A stretch of DNA of 64,000 nucleotides from Flexifilum sp963727545 (lineage in GTDB: Bacteria > Chloroflexota > Anaerolineae > Aggregatilineales > Phototrophicaceae). Positions 43,114 through 52,480 of the stretch are shown here, in pieces (position 1 is the stretch's first letter; every line of letters starts with the position of its first letter). A program made the translations under genes and the position numbers. Under the pieces are notes generated by a model. The model did not search any database, had not been told where the DNA came from, and saw nothing but the letters and a program-made list of their open reading frames with translations. Location: positions 1 through 64,000 of the forward strand of contig CAVSGS010000023.1 of assembly GCA_963727545.1 (NCBI GenBank), in the 5' to 3' direction.

Positions 43114-43232
43114 TGCATATACAGCACAGATTGCTTAAGCTAAACTGCATAATGGTCTTTCAGTGCCCGCCTGCGCCGGCACTTGGAGCAAGTATAGTTC
43201 TATAACTGTCCTTCTACGTTTAGGAGACGCAA

Positions 43233-44738
43233 ATGGCGGACATCTCCAGCAATATTTCCGAATCGCTACTCAGCGTAATTAACGATTACAACCCCAGTCT
43301 CGAATCCGTCGAGGTTGGTTACGTTGAGGAAGTCGGCGACGGTATCGCTCGTGTGAGCGGGATGAACAACATCCGTTTCAGCGAACTCGTGCGCTTCAGC
43401 AATGGCTCGGCGGGCATCGCCTTCAACCTTGAAGCTGATAACGTCGGTGTCATCATCCTCGGCGAATATGACACGATCAACGAAGGCGACGAAGTTCGCC
43501 CGCTCGGTCGTATCGCTTCCGTGCCGGTCGGTATGGGCTTGGTCGGGCGCGTCGTCAATGCGCTCGGCGAGCCAGTCGACGGTCGCGGTCCCATCCCGCA
43601 GGACGAGCTCTACAACATCGAGCGGATCGCACCCGGTGTGATGGCGCGGCGGAACGTGTATCAGCCGGTGCAGACCGGTATCGTCGCCATCGACGGTATG
43701 ACGCCGATCGGTCGCGGTCAGCGCCAATTGATCATCGGTGACCGCCAGACCGGAAAGTCGGCGCTGGCGATTGACACCATCCTTAACCAGAAGGGCAAAG
43801 ACCTGTACTGCATCTACGTCGCCATCGGCAAGCGGCGCGGCGAGATCGCGCGCTTGGTGGCGATGTTGGAGCAGAACGGCGCGATGGAATACACCACCGT
43901 CGTTACGGCGACGGCTTCGGACTCGGCGGCGCTGCAGTACATCGCGCCGTATTCGGGCTGCGCGATCGGCGAGTGGTTTATGGAGAACGGCAAGCACGCG
44001 CTGGTGGTCTACGACGACCTTTCCAAGCACGCTTGGGCGTATCGTCAGGTTTCGCTGCTGATGCGCCGCCCGCCGGGACGTGAAGCGTATCCGGGCGACG
44101 TGTTCTATCTGCACAGCCGCCTGCTGGAGCGTGCCGCTCAGTTGAGTGAGGCGCGTGGTAACGGCAGCTTGACGGCGCTGCCGATCATTGAAACGCTGCT
44201 CGGCGACGTGTCGGCGTATATCCCCACCAACGTGATTTCGATCACGGACGGGCAAATCTTCCTTGAAGGCGAGTTGTTCAACGCCGGTCAGCGCCCCGCG
44301 ATCAACGTTGGTATCAGCGTGAGCCGCGTTGGTGGCGATGCGCAGACGAAGGCGATGAAGAAGGTCGCCGGTGGTTTGCGCCTCGACCTCGCGCAGTTCC
44401 GCTCGCTGGCGGCGTTCGCTCAGTTCGGCTCTGACCTCGACAAAGCGACACAGCGTCAGTTGGATCGCGGTTTGCGGCTGACGGAACTGCTCAAGCAGCC
44501 GCAGTATCAACCGCTGGCATTGTCCGACGAAGTCGCGGTACTGTACGCCGGTACGCGCGGTCTGCTCGACGACGTGCCGGTAGATCGGGTCAAGGAATGG
44601 CAGACTGCCTTCCTGCGCGCCTATCACGGGCAGTACAGCGCGATTGCCAATACCATCGAGACCGAGAAAGTGGTGTCCGACGAGACGGAACAACAACTGC
44701 GGAGCGCCATCGAAGCATTCAACGCGACTTGGAGCTAA
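43233..44738 (+). CDS. atpA: F1Fo ATP synthase subunit alpha
   Basis: 501 residues. Non-catalytic nucleotide-binding subunit of F1. GDRQTGKSALAIDT is the P-loop and LVVYDDLSKHAWAYRQVSLL the Walker B region; the ExxRPAINVGISVSRVG block is typical (QRPAINVGISVSRVGGDAQ). It is first of atpA-atpG-atpD-atpC with AGGAGA 8 bases upstream. The usual atpH (delta) before it is missing; proC precedes instead. Confidence 0.98.
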   Translation: MADISSNISESLLSVINDYNPSLESVEVGYVEEVGDGIARVSGMNNIRFSELVRFSNGSAGIAFNLEADNVGVIILGEYDTINEGDEVRPLGRIASVPVGMGLVGRVVNALGEPVDGRGPIPQDELYNIERIAPGVMARRNVYQPVQTGIVAIDGMTPIGRGQRQLIIGDRQTGKSALAIDTILNQKGKDLYCIYVAIGKRRGEIARLVAMLEQNGAMEYTTVVTATASDSAALQYIAPYSGCAIGEWFMENGKHALVVYDDLSKHAWAYRQVSLLMRRPPGREAYPGDVFYLHSRLLERAAQLSEARGNGSLTALPIIETLLGDVSAYIPTNVISITDGQIFLEGELFNAGQRPAINVGISVSRVGGDAQTKAMKKVAGGLRLDLAQFRSLAAFAQFGSDLDKATQRQLDRGLRLTELLKQPQYQPLALSDEVAVLYAGTRGLLDDVPVDRVKEWQTAFLRAYHGQYSAIANTIETEKVVSDETEQQLRSAIEAFNATWS

Positions 44739-44760
44739 GGCTCCCCGTGAGGAGGAATAG

Positions 44761-45747
44761 ATGGCAAGCGCACGCGAAGTAAGAAATCGCATTCGCAGTA
44801 TCAAGAACATCGGGCAGATCACCCGCGCGCTCGAAGCCGTGTCCGCATCGCGGGTACGCAAGGCGCAAGCGCGTGTGCTGGCAAGCCGCGCCTTTGCTGA
44901 GAAGGCGTGGGAGATTCTGCTGAACGTACAGGCGGCAGCGACCAAAGGAGTTCCGCTGCATCCGCTGCTGACGCCGCGCACGGAAGTCAAAAACGTCATG
45001 ATCGTGCTGATCACGTCGGATCGCGGGTTGAAGGGTGCCTTCAATACTAACATGATCCGGGTGGCGCGGCGCTTTCAAGGGCGGATGAACGTACCGACTC
45101 AGTATGTGACGGTTGGGCGGAAGGGGCGCGACGCGCTGATCCGCATCCACGAAAACGTGATCGCCGAATTCGGCGATCCGCCGGACATCACGCTGGCGCA
45201 GATTTCGCCGATCGTCCGCTTGGCAATCGACTCGTTCCTGAGCGGCGAAGTCGACGAGGTCTTCCTCGCCTATACCGACTTCGTCAACACGCTGACGCAA
45301 AAGCCGCGCGTCTCGCGCCTGCTGCCGCTGATCCCGTATCAGACGGACGATCAAGCGGTTGCAGAGTTCATCAAAGACGTACCGGCGGTGACGACCGGCG
45401 CAGCCGATTACGAGTATGAGCCGAGCGCTGAAGCGATCCTTGAGGAAATTGTCCCGCGCTTCACGATGCTGCAGTTGTATCAGGCGATTTTGGAAAGCCA
45501 AGCCAGCGAGCATTCGGCGCAGATGGTGGCGATGCGAAACGCGACCGATAACGCGAACGGGCTGGTCGAGGACCTCACGCTCGTTTACAACAAAGCGCGG
45601 CAGGCGGGGATCACCAACGAAATCCTCGACATCGTGGGCGGCGCCGAGGCGCTGCAAAATTCAATTGACAAAACGACGCATAAGATTGAGAGCGACCTTG
45701 CTGCTCACACCCGCAACGCCCAAGCCGTTGTCGCGCAGCAGTCCTAG
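44761..45747 (+). CDS. atpG: F1Fo ATP synthase subunit gamma
   Basis: 328 residues, longer than the usual 285-300, with the extra length in the central Rossmann-like region around 130-240. N-terminal IRSIKNIGQITRALEAVSASRVRKAQ and the C-terminal AMRNATDNANGLVEDLTLVYNKARQAGITNE-type helix (split here at AMRNATDNANGLVE) form the rotating coiled coil. GAGGAGGAA precedes the ATG. Confidence 0.96.
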   Translation: MASAREVRNRIRSIKNIGQITRALEAVSASRVRKAQARVLASRAFAEKAWEILLNVQAAATKGVPLHPLLTPRTEVKNVMIVLITSDRGLKGAFNTNMIRVARRFQGRMNVPTQYVTVGRKGRDALIRIHENVIAEFGDPPDITLAQISPIVRLAIDSFLSGEVDEVFLAYTDFVNTLTQKPRVSRLLPLIPYQTDDQAVAEFIKDVPAVTTGAADYEYEPSAEAILEEIVPRFTMLQLYQAILESQASEHSAQMVAMRNATDNANGLVEDLTLVYNKARQAGITNEILDIVGGAEALQNSIDKTTHKIESDLAAHTRNAQAVVAQQS

Positions 45748-45759
45748 AGGAGCGAGTAA

Positions 45760-47166
45760 ATGAGCGAAATTCAGGGCAAAATTACCCAAGTTCTGGGCGC
45801 GGTGGTGGACGTAGCGTTCCCCGTAGGGCAGCTGCCGGATATTTATGATGCTATCCGCGTGCCGCGTGCCGGAGAAACTGATTTAATCCTTGAGGTGCAG
45901 CTTCAGCTTGGTAACAGTACGGTCCGCACGGTCGCCATGGACACCACCGACGGCTTGCAGCGCGGTGTCCCTGCCTTCGCCACCGGTTCGCCGATCACTG
46001 TCCCCGTGGGACAGGCGTCGTTGGGGCGTGTGTTCAACGTGCTCGGTCAGCCGGTGGACTTGGGTGAGGAGCTTCCGGCGGATACGCCGCGCCGTTCCAT
46101 CCATGCCGAAGCGCCTGACTTCGAAGACCAGACGACTCACATCGAAATCTTCGAGACGGGCATGAAGGTCATTGACCTGATCGCGCCGATGACCAAAGGC
46201 GGCAAGACGGGCATCTTCGGTGGTGCGGGTGTTGGCAAGACCATCACCATTCAGGAACTGATCAACTCGATTGCGACTGAGCACTCCGGTTTGTCGGTGT
46301 TCGCTGGCGTGGGCGAACGCACCCGTGAAGGTACGGCGCTTTACTACGAAATGGAAGAAGCGGGCGTGCTGCCCAAGCTGGCGATGACTTTCGGTCAGAT
46401 GAACGAGCCGCCGGGCGTGCGTCTGCGCGTGGCGTTATCGGGCTTGGCGATGGCGGAATACTTCCGTGATGAAGGGCGCGACGTGCTGCTGTTCATCGAC
46501 AACATCTTCCGTTATTCGCTGGCGGGGGCGGAAGTCTCGGCGCTGCTCGGACGTATGCCTTCGGCAGTCGGTTACCAGCCGACGCTGGCGGACGAGATGG
46601 GGCAGCTTCAGGAGCGGATTACCTCGACGCAAACCGGCTCGATCACCTCGATGCAAGCGGTCTACGTCCCGGCAGACGACTACTCCGACCCAGCACCGGT
46701 GGCGGTGTTCACGCACCTCGACGGAACGATTGCGTTGGAACGCTCGATTGCTTCGCGCGGGCTGTTCCCGGCGGTCGATCCGTTGGGGAGCACCAGCAAA
46801 ATTCTCGACCCGCTGATCGTAGGCGACGAACACTACGACACGGCGCGGCGAGTGCAGCAGGTGCTCCAGCGCTACAAGGACTTGCAGGACATCATCGCCA
46901 TTCTTGGTATCGACGAACTGTCGGACGACGACAAGCTGCTGGTTTCCCGTGCCCGCAAGATCGAGATGTTCCTCAGCCAGCCGTTCAAAGTCGCGGTGCA
47001 GTTCACGGGTCGTGAAGGCAAGTACGTGCGCATCAAGGACACCATTCGCGGCTTCCGCATGATCCTTGATGGCGAAGTCGATCACATTGCCGAGCAGAGC
47101 TTCTACATGGCAGGTCCGATTGAGGACGTGCTGGCGCGTCACGAAGAAGCCGAGAAAGCAGGCTAA
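45760..47166 (+). CDS. atpD: F1Fo ATP synthase subunit beta
   Basis: 468 residues. Catalytic subunit. GGAGVGKTITIQELI is the P-loop, GERTREGTALYYEM contains the catalytic Glu, LLFIDNIFRYSLAGAE is Walker B with Tyr-Ser-Leu where Phe-Thr/Val-Gln is usual, and ALLGRMPSAVGYQPTLADEM follows. GGAG lies 8 bases before the ATG. It follows atpG by 12 bases and is followed by atpC after 3. Confidence 0.98.
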   Translation: MSEIQGKITQVLGAVVDVAFPVGQLPDIYDAIRVPRAGETDLILEVQLQLGNSTVRTVAMDTTDGLQRGVPAFATGSPITVPVGQASLGRVFNVLGQPVDLGEELPADTPRRSIHAEAPDFEDQTTHIEIFETGMKVIDLIAPMTKGGKTGIFGGAGVGKTITIQELINSIATEHSGLSVFAGVGERTREGTALYYEMEEAGVLPKLAMTFGQMNEPPGVRLRVALSGLAMAEYFRDEGRDVLLFIDNIFRYSLAGAEVSALLGRMPSAVGYQPTLADEMGQLQERITSTQTGSITSMQAVYVPADDYSDPAPVAVFTHLDGTIALERSIASRGLFPAVDPLGSTSKILDPLIVGDEHYDTARRVQQVLQRYKDLQDIIAILGIDELSDDDKLLVSRARKIEMFLSQPFKVAVQFTGREGKYVRIKDTIRGFRMILDGEVDHIAEQSFYMAGPIEDVLARHEEAEKAG

Positions 47167-47169
47167 ACC

Positions 47170-47625
47170 ATGCCGATCGCGGTTGAAATTGTCACGCAGG
47201 AGAAAGTCGTGTTTTCGGAGCCGGAAGCGGACATGATCATTGTCCCCGGTTCGGAAGGCGAAATGGGTATCCTGCCGCGTCACGCGCCCGTGTTGACGAC
47301 CCTCGCTTTTGGCGAGTTGATCGTCCGCAAAGGGAAGGCGGAGGAAAGCTTCGCCATCTACGGCGGCGTTGTGGACATTCGCCCGACCAAGGTCGTCGTG
47401 CTGGCGGACTTAGCCGAGTCGTCGTTCGAGATCGACGCGGTGGCTGCCGAAGAAGCGCGCGAGCGGGCGGCGACGCTGATGGAAGAAGGCGTGCCCGAAG
47501 AAGAGAACCGTCAAGCCGTACTGACGCTGCGCCGCGCCGAATTAGCGCTCAAGATTCAGCGGCGGGTGCAGTCGCGCGGTAGCGCGGTGCTGCGCATCAT
47601 GGAAGAAGACGACGACAGCGAGTAA
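47170..47625 (+). CDS. atpC: F1Fo ATP synthase subunit epsilon
   Basis: 151 residues. N-terminal beta-sandwich (MPIAVEIVTQEKVVFSEPEA and PGSEGEMGILPRHAPVLTTL) and a C-terminal helical hairpin (AEEARERAATLMEE and later RRAELALKIQRR). The hairpin has the length needed for the inhibitory extended state, though the ATP-binding residues cannot be judged by eye. Last gene of the operon. Confidence 0.95.
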   Translation: MPIAVEIVTQEKVVFSEPEADMIIVPGSEGEMGILPRHAPVLTTLAFGELIVRKGKAEESFAIYGGVVDIRPTKVVVLADLAESSFEIDAVAAEEARERAATLMEEGVPEEENRQAVLTLRRAELALKIQRRVQSRGSAVLRIMEEDDDSE

Positions 47626-47700
47626 GCCCGAACTGCTTGGTGAGCGGCGCTGGTTGCGATTAGCGATAGCGCTGCCGGTCTAAATTTCCCCTGACGAATG

Positions 47701-47738
47701 CACGACGCCCGGACGACGATCATCGTCCGGGCGTCGTG
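47701..47738. terminator. Strong hairpin after atpC
   Basis: CACGACGCCCGGACGA (47701-47716) pairs perfectly with TCGTCCGGGCGTCGTG (47723-47738) around a 6-base loop. A 16-bp GC-rich stem at the end of the atp operon is a probable terminator, but no T-tract follows; the mreB -10 element begins 9 bases later. Confidence 0.7.
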
Positions 47739-47743
47739 CTGCA

Positions 47744-47752
47744 TGGTATAAT
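47744..47752 (+). promoter_or_regulatory. Extended -10 promoter for mreB
   Basis: TGG followed by TATAAT (47747-47752) is an extended -10 (TGnTATAAT). The -35 position falls in the hairpin and has no match, as is usual for extended -10 promoters. It lies about 50 bases before the mreB ATG. Confidence 0.6.
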
Positions 47753-47804
47753 GGCGCGATAATGTCGCCGGAAGGGCGGAGCGCCCGCCAGATGAGCTGC
47801 AGTT

Positions 47805-48815
47805 ATGGGAATGTTTGACAAACGACTGGGCGTTGATCTGGGCACGATCAACGTCCTGATTTATGAAAATGAACAAATCGTCTTGCAAGAACCGGCGCTG
47901 GTCGCCCTGACGACCGAGGACGAGCGGATCGTCGAGATCGGGCAGCCCGCCCGCGAGATGCTGGGGCGCGTGGACGAAGAAGACATTCAGGTGATCCGAC
48001 CGCTGCAAAACGGCGTGATCGCGGACTACGAAGTCACCGAGGCAATGCTGCGCCATTTCTTCGGCAAAGTCGCCGGACGGGTGCGGTTTTTCAAGCCAAC
48101 CGTGATGATCTCGGTGCCGTATGGCGTGACCAGTGTCGAACGGCGGGCGGTACACGAGGCGGCTCTCGCTGCCGGAGCGCGCGAAGCCTTCCTGATCTCG
48201 GAGCCGCTAGCGGCGGCGATCGGGGCGGGGCTGCCGGTGGGGACACCCGCCGGTGACATGATCGTCAACGTCGGCGGTGGCGTTACCGAGGCGGCGGTGC
48301 TGACGATGAACAACATCGTGCGGGCGGAGAGTGGGCGCATCGGCGGACTGCGGATCGACGACGCGATCATCAGCTACGTGCGGCGAAAATATAACCTCAC
48401 TATCGGTCAACCGACCGCCGAGTCGGTGAAGATTCAAGTTGGCGCTGCCGTGCCGCTCAGCGAAGAACTGACGATGGAACTGCAAGGGCGCGATAACGTC
48501 AGCGGACTGCCGCGCACGATCACAATCAGCACCGGCGAGATTGTCGAAGCGATCGAGGAAGTGCTCCACGAGATCGCCGGGGTGGTGCGCGGCGTGCTCG
48601 GCAATACGCCGCCGGAATTAGCATCGGACATCATCGACCGGGGGATCGTGCTCACGGGCGGCGGCGCGCTGCTGCGCGGGCTGGATCAATTCCTGACCCG
48701 TGAGACCGGGGTGCCGGTGTATCGAGCGGATAACGCGCTGATTGCGGTGGCAGTTGGGGCGGGACGTGCCCTGAACGACCCGGCGATTTTGCGCCGGATC
48801 GCCCAAGGAGTTTAG
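47805..48815 (+). CDS. mreB: Rod-shape-determining protein MreB
   Basis: 336 residues, actin-fold ATPase guiding cell-wall insertion at the inner membrane. RLGVDLGTINVLIYE is phosphate 1 (usually DLGTANT), VISVPYGVTSVERRAV and FLISEPLAAAIGAGLP follow, then VNVGGGVTEAAVLT (phosphate 2) and GIVLTGGGALLRGLD (adenosine site). It is a single gene without mreC/mreD behind it, and it converges with rex, overlapping its end by 4 bases. Confidence 0.93.
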   Translation: MGMFDKRLGVDLGTINVLIYENEQIVLQEPALVALTTEDERIVEIGQPAREMLGRVDEEDIQVIRPLQNGVIADYEVTEAMLRHFFGKVAGRVRFFKPTVMISVPYGVTSVERRAVHEAALAAGAREAFLISEPLAAAIGAGLPVGTPAGDMIVNVGGGVTEAAVLTMNNIVRAESGRIGGLRIDDAIISYVRRKYNLTIGQPTAESVKIQVGAAVPLSEELTMELQGRDNVSGLPRTITISTGEIVEAIEEVLHEIAGVVRGVLGNTPPELASDIIDRGIVLTGGGALLRGLDQFLTRETGVPVYRADNALIAVAVGAGRALNDPAILRRIAQGV

Positions 48816-49429
48816 ACCAGATAGAAGGTCATGCGCTGCAGGTGGATGACCGGGTCGATGTACTGAACGCGGACGTTTTCCGGGACATTCAAGTTGATGG
48901 GCGCGTAATTCAGGATGGCGCGGACGCCCGCCTCGATCAATTGATCGGCGACCGCTTGCGCATTTTCGGCGGGCACGGCGATCATGGCGATTTTGATATT
49001 GTTCTCGCTGATAGTCTCGCCGATTGCCTCAATCGGGCGGATGGTGAAACTACCGACCCGCTTCCCGATTTTCTCCGGGGAATTATCGAAAACGTAACCG
49101 ATGTGAAACCCGCGCTCGGCGAAGCCTTTGTAGCGCGCGACCGCGCTGCCGAGGTCACCCGCGCCGACCAGCGCAACCTGCCATTCCCGCTCGACTTTTA
49201 AGACTTGCCGTAGTTGGTCTTTCAGAAAGGCAATCTTGTAACCAGTCCCCTGTTTGCCAAAACCGCCAAAGTGCGACAGGTCTTTGCGAATTTGCGCGGA
49301 ACTGATTCCCAGCCGCTTGCCGAGTTCATGCGAAGAGGTGACTTCTTCACCTTCTTGCGACAGACGCTCAAGCGCGCGGAGGTACACCGGCAGACGACTG
49401 ATGACAATGTCTGGAATAGGTGACGGCAT
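48812..49429 (-). CDS. rex: Redox-sensing transcriptional repressor Rex
   Basis: 206 residues. N-terminal winged helix (VISRLPVYLRALERL, LGISSAQIRKDLSHFG, GFGKQGTGYKI) and C-terminal NADH-binding Rossmann domain (ALVGAGDLGSAVARYKGF, YVFDNSPEKIGKRVG, ending VIHLQRMTFYLV). Rex binds DNA when NADH/NAD is low and represses fermentation and respiration genes. ATG 49429 has AGGAGA 11 bases upstream and gives the usual length; a longer frame from 49522 is not supported. No clear Rex operator was found in its own promoter. Confidence 0.95.
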   Translation of the reverse strand: MPSPIPDIVISRLPVYLRALERLSQEGEEVTSSHELGKRLGISSAQIRKDLSHFGGFGKQGTGYKIAFLKDQLRQVLKVEREWQVALVGAGDLGSAVARYKGFAERGFHIGYVFDNSPEKIGKRVGSFTIRPIEAIGETISENNIKIAMIAVPAENAQAVADQLIEAGVRAILNYAPINLNVPENVRVQYIDPVIHLQRMTFYLV

Positions 49430-49593
49430 AATGCCCGGATCTCCTGCTGTCAAAAGTTGTTTGTGAAAGTTGACACATCCAATATTACCATTATGCTGTA
49501 CTTCACGCCAGCTTAATATCAAATTCGTCCCAGTATTCAGGCTTTAATAGCGGTATGTGCGCTATGATAAGACAGTAGATAAGTCGGTGAGCG

Positions 49594-50961
49594 ATGTCAG
49601 TTAGGCGATCTTTGCTGGTATTGACGGTGTTGGTGGTCATGCTGCCGCTGGCGATTTTCGCCGCCAGCGCGCGCCGCGTCACGCCGTCACGTGCCGGGAA
49701 CATTCAAACCTATACGGTCGAGCGAGGCGACGTGGATTCGACAGTCTCGGCGATTGGGGCGGTCGAAGCGGAGCGATCCGTGCGGCTGAGTTTCAGCGCG
49801 CCCGGTCGGGTGGTGGATCTGCCGGTCGAGGCGGGGGCGGTGGTTCACGCGGGCGACGTGCTGGCGCGGCAGGTGGACGATCTCCAGCAGATCGCGCACG
49901 AGCAAGCCGATCTCGCGCTGCAATTGGCATTGCTGCAAAAGGATCGACTGCTGGCGGGACCCGCCGAAGCGCAGATCGCGGTGGCAGAAGCCAACGTCGC
50001 CAGCGCGCAAGGGGCGGCGAGCAGCGTCCAGAACGCGGTATCTGCCGATGATTTGCGCGCGGCGCAGCTTGCCTACGATCAGGCGCAGCAAGCGTTGACA
50101 GACGCGCAGCACGCCCGCGCCTTCGGCAGCGGCACGCAAGAGCAGATCGATCTGCTGGATGCGAAAGTGGGCGAAGCGAACTTCAACGCCGAGATCGCGC
50201 GGCTGAACCTCCAAGCGCTGCAAAACGGCAGTCCCGCGCAGGTCAACGCCGCTTATGCCCGCGTCGCGCAGGCACAGAGCGAACTCGACCGGCTGCGGGC
50301 GGGCGCGAGTGATGCCGACATCGAGCGAGCGGATGCGGCGGTCGCGCAGGCGCAGATCAAGCTGGATCGAGCGCAAGCAGCGCTGGATCGGACGGTGCTG
50401 ACCGCGCCATTCGACGGGATTGTGACGAACGTCAACGTCGAAACCGGGTCACTGGTCGCGCCGGGGCTGGCGGTGGTCGAGATCGCCGACGTGACGCCGC
50501 TGCATCTGGTGGTGCAGGCGGATGAGATTGACGTGCGCCAGATCGCGGTCGGGATGCCGGTGCGCGTCCGGCTCGATGCGCTGCCGGATACCGAACTAGC
50601 GGCAACCACCGCTTCGATTGCGCTGGTGCCGAACAACGACAATGGCATCGTCAGCTATGACGTGACGATCACACTCGACGACACCGATCCGCGCGTGCGC
50701 GTCGGCATGACGGCGGACGCGGCGATCATCGTGGACGCGAAAGCCGGTGCGCTGGTCGTGCCGAACCAATATATCCGGTTGGATCGCCAGAGCGGGCAGG
50801 CTTACGTCAATCTGGTGAGCGCAGACGAGAGTCTGCGGGAAGTGCCGGTGACACTCGGCTTGCAGGGACAGGATCGCAGCGAGATCGTCAGCGGGCTGCA
50901 CGAAGGCGACACGATCGGCATTGACCTATCCGCCGACAGCATCGGCTTATTTGGAAATTAG
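49594..50961 (+). CDS. MacA/HlyD-type efflux adaptor, copy 1
   Basis: 455 residues. An N-terminal membrane anchor (about 6-26), a lipoyl/barrel-sandwich half (GRVVDLPVEAGAVVHAGDVLARQ), a long coiled-coil region (80-260, repeated AQxx and Ala-rich heptads) and a returning half with LTAPFDGIVTNVNVETGSLVAPG and a beta-barrel. It is a periplasmic/extracytoplasmic adaptor of an ABC export system like MacAB. It is followed without gap by a second adaptor. In an organism probably lacking a lipopolysaccharide outer membrane, the adaptor would work at the outer face of the cytoplasmic membrane (inference). Confidence 0.88.
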   Translation: MSVRRSLLVLTVLVVMLPLAIFAASARRVTPSRAGNIQTYTVERGDVDSTVSAIGAVEAERSVRLSFSAPGRVVDLPVEAGAVVHAGDVLARQVDDLQQIAHEQADLALQLALLQKDRLLAGPAEAQIAVAEANVASAQGAASSVQNAVSADDLRAAQLAYDQAQQALTDAQHARAFGSGTQEQIDLLDAKVGEANFNAEIARLNLQALQNGSPAQVNAAYARVAQAQSELDRLRAGASDADIERADAAVAQAQIKLDRAQAALDRTVLTAPFDGIVTNVNVETGSLVAPGLAVVEIADVTPLHLVVQADEIDVRQIAVGMPVRVRLDALPDTELAATTASIALVPNNDNGIVSYDVTITLDDTDPRVRVGMTADAAIIVDAKAGALVVPNQYIRLDRQSGQAYVNLVSADESLREVPVTLGLQGQDRSEIVSGLHEGDTIGIDLSADSIGLFGN

Positions 50962-52452
50962 GTGATGAGACGGATTCTGTTAATCGTCGGAGTGCTGATC
51001 GTGATCGGCGGCGGGTTGGCGCTGGCGCGACAGTCGTTTCAAGCTGGCAGTGGCGAAAGCCAGACGACCCAGCAGATCCTTGACGAGACGACCGCACAGA
51101 TCGGCGATCTGCGCTTGACCGTGAGTGCGACCGGAGCAGTCGCTCCGGCAAAGCAGGTGGCGCTGTTGTTCGAATCGAGCGGGATCGTCCGAGACGTGCG
51201 GGTCAGCGTTGGCGATCAGGTACGAGCGGGTGATACGCTGGCGGTGCTCGATACGACTGATCTGGCGTCAACGTTGGAGGAGGCGCAGGTTGCTTTCGAT
51301 TTACAGCGGATCGCCTATGAAGCGCTGACCAGTCCGCCGCGCGAGACCGATCTGGCGGCGGCGCGCGCGGCGCTCAACACGGCTCTGGCTTCGCTGAATG
51401 CGGCTTACAGCAGTGTCAATCCCAATCAGGCGGAGATCGCGCGGCTGCAAAGTGAGATCGCGCGCAACCGACTGTGGCAAGCGCAGCTTCAGCGCGACTC
51501 GGCGGCGAACACCAGCGGTTTCTCGCCGGACATTTCCGGATTGATCCCCGACGGTGTCGACGTGCCGCCGGACGTGATCAACCAGATCAATCAAGGGCTG
51601 ACAGGCTTGCTGCCGTCGGTCTCGGCGCCGGACGCCAGCAGTTTCGATCCGGGGCTGCGACAGGCGGAGTACGGCGTCGAGATCGCGGACGCGAACGCGG
51701 CTGCTGCTGCTGACCAAACTGCCGATCCCGGCAGCGTCGCGGCGGCGAACGCTGCCGCCGTACAAGCGCGGGCGGCGCTCAATCAACTGGAGAATGGTCC
51801 TGACGATTTCGACTTGCAGACAGCCGAAATCAACCTGAGCATGGCGCAATTGGTGGTCGATCAAGCGCAAGCGGCGCTGGATCGGGCGACGCTGATCGCG
51901 CCGTTCGATGGGGTGATCGCGCAGAATAATCTGGTGGTGGGCGAACTGCCGCCGAGCAATAACGCGGCGCTGACCCTGATCGACGACAGCCAGCGCTACG
52001 TCGACCTCGCCATTGACGAAACCGACGTCGTCAAGGTGGTTGAAGGGCAGATGGTCGAGTTCAGTTTTGATGGACTGCCGGGCGCGACGATCACCGGAAC
52101 GGTATCGCGGGTGGCAGTGACGCCGACCGTCGTCGGACAGTTGGTGACTTATCCCGTGCGGGTGCTGCTCGACGCGACCGACGAACCGGTGCGGATCGGG
52201 ATGAGTGCGACGGCGACGATCGTCGTGGACGAACTCCGCGACGTGCTCATGCTGCCGAACCGTTTCATCCGTATCGACCGGACCAGCCAGCAAGCCTACG
52301 TTACGGTCGCGGATGAGAACGGACAAACGACCGAAATCCCGGTCGAATTAGGGCTGCGCAGCGACATCGACAGCCAGATCAGCGCCGGGCTGGAACCCGG
52401 TCAGCGGGTGGTGCTGCTGCCCCGCGCTTCATTCGACCCGATTAGTGGCTGA
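50962..52452 (+). CDS. MacA/HlyD-type efflux adaptor, copy 2
   Basis: 496 residues with the same plan as copy 1: anchor at 4-22, GIVRDVRVSVGDQVRAGDTLAVLD (lipoyl half), an Ala/Asn-rich coiled coil of about 250 residues, then LIAPFDGVIAQNNLVVGELPP. The central region carries an extra Pro/Asp-rich loop (DISGLIPDGVDVPPDVINQ) absent from copy 1. The GTG start follows the TAG of copy 1 directly; ATG 50965 is an alternative start. The pair may form hetero-oligomers. Confidence 0.87.
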   Translation: MMRRILLIVGVLIVIGGGLALARQSFQAGSGESQTTQQILDETTAQIGDLRLTVSATGAVAPAKQVALLFESSGIVRDVRVSVGDQVRAGDTLAVLDTTDLASTLEEAQVAFDLQRIAYEALTSPPRETDLAAARAALNTALASLNAAYSSVNPNQAEIARLQSEIARNRLWQAQLQRDSAANTSGFSPDISGLIPDGVDVPPDVINQINQGLTGLLPSVSAPDASSFDPGLRQAEYGVEIADANAAAAADQTADPGSVAAANAAAVQARAALNQLENGPDDFDLQTAEINLSMAQLVVDQAQAALDRATLIAPFDGVIAQNNLVVGELPPSNNAALTLIDDSQRYVDLAIDETDVVKVVEGQMVEFSFDGLPGATITGTVSRVAVTPTVVGQLVTYPVRVLLDATDEPVRIGMSATATIVVDELRDVLMLPNRFIRIDRTSQQAYVTVADENGQTTEIPVELGLRSDIDSQISAGLEPGQRVVLLPRASFDPISG

Positions 52453-52480
52453 AGACGATGAGGAAAGGAAAGTTGGTTTG

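Noticed and set aside
43266..45053. Long minus-strand open frame opposite atpA and atpG
   Set aside because: It mirrors codon bias of conserved genes on the plus strand and resembles no protein family; the same holds for long antisense frames at 2651-3877, 11203-12768, 29056-30378 and others.
49430..49593. Rex operator in front of rex
   Set aside because: TTTGTGAAAGTTGACACA is only a half-match to the TTGTGAA-N4-TTCACAA consensus and was not listed.
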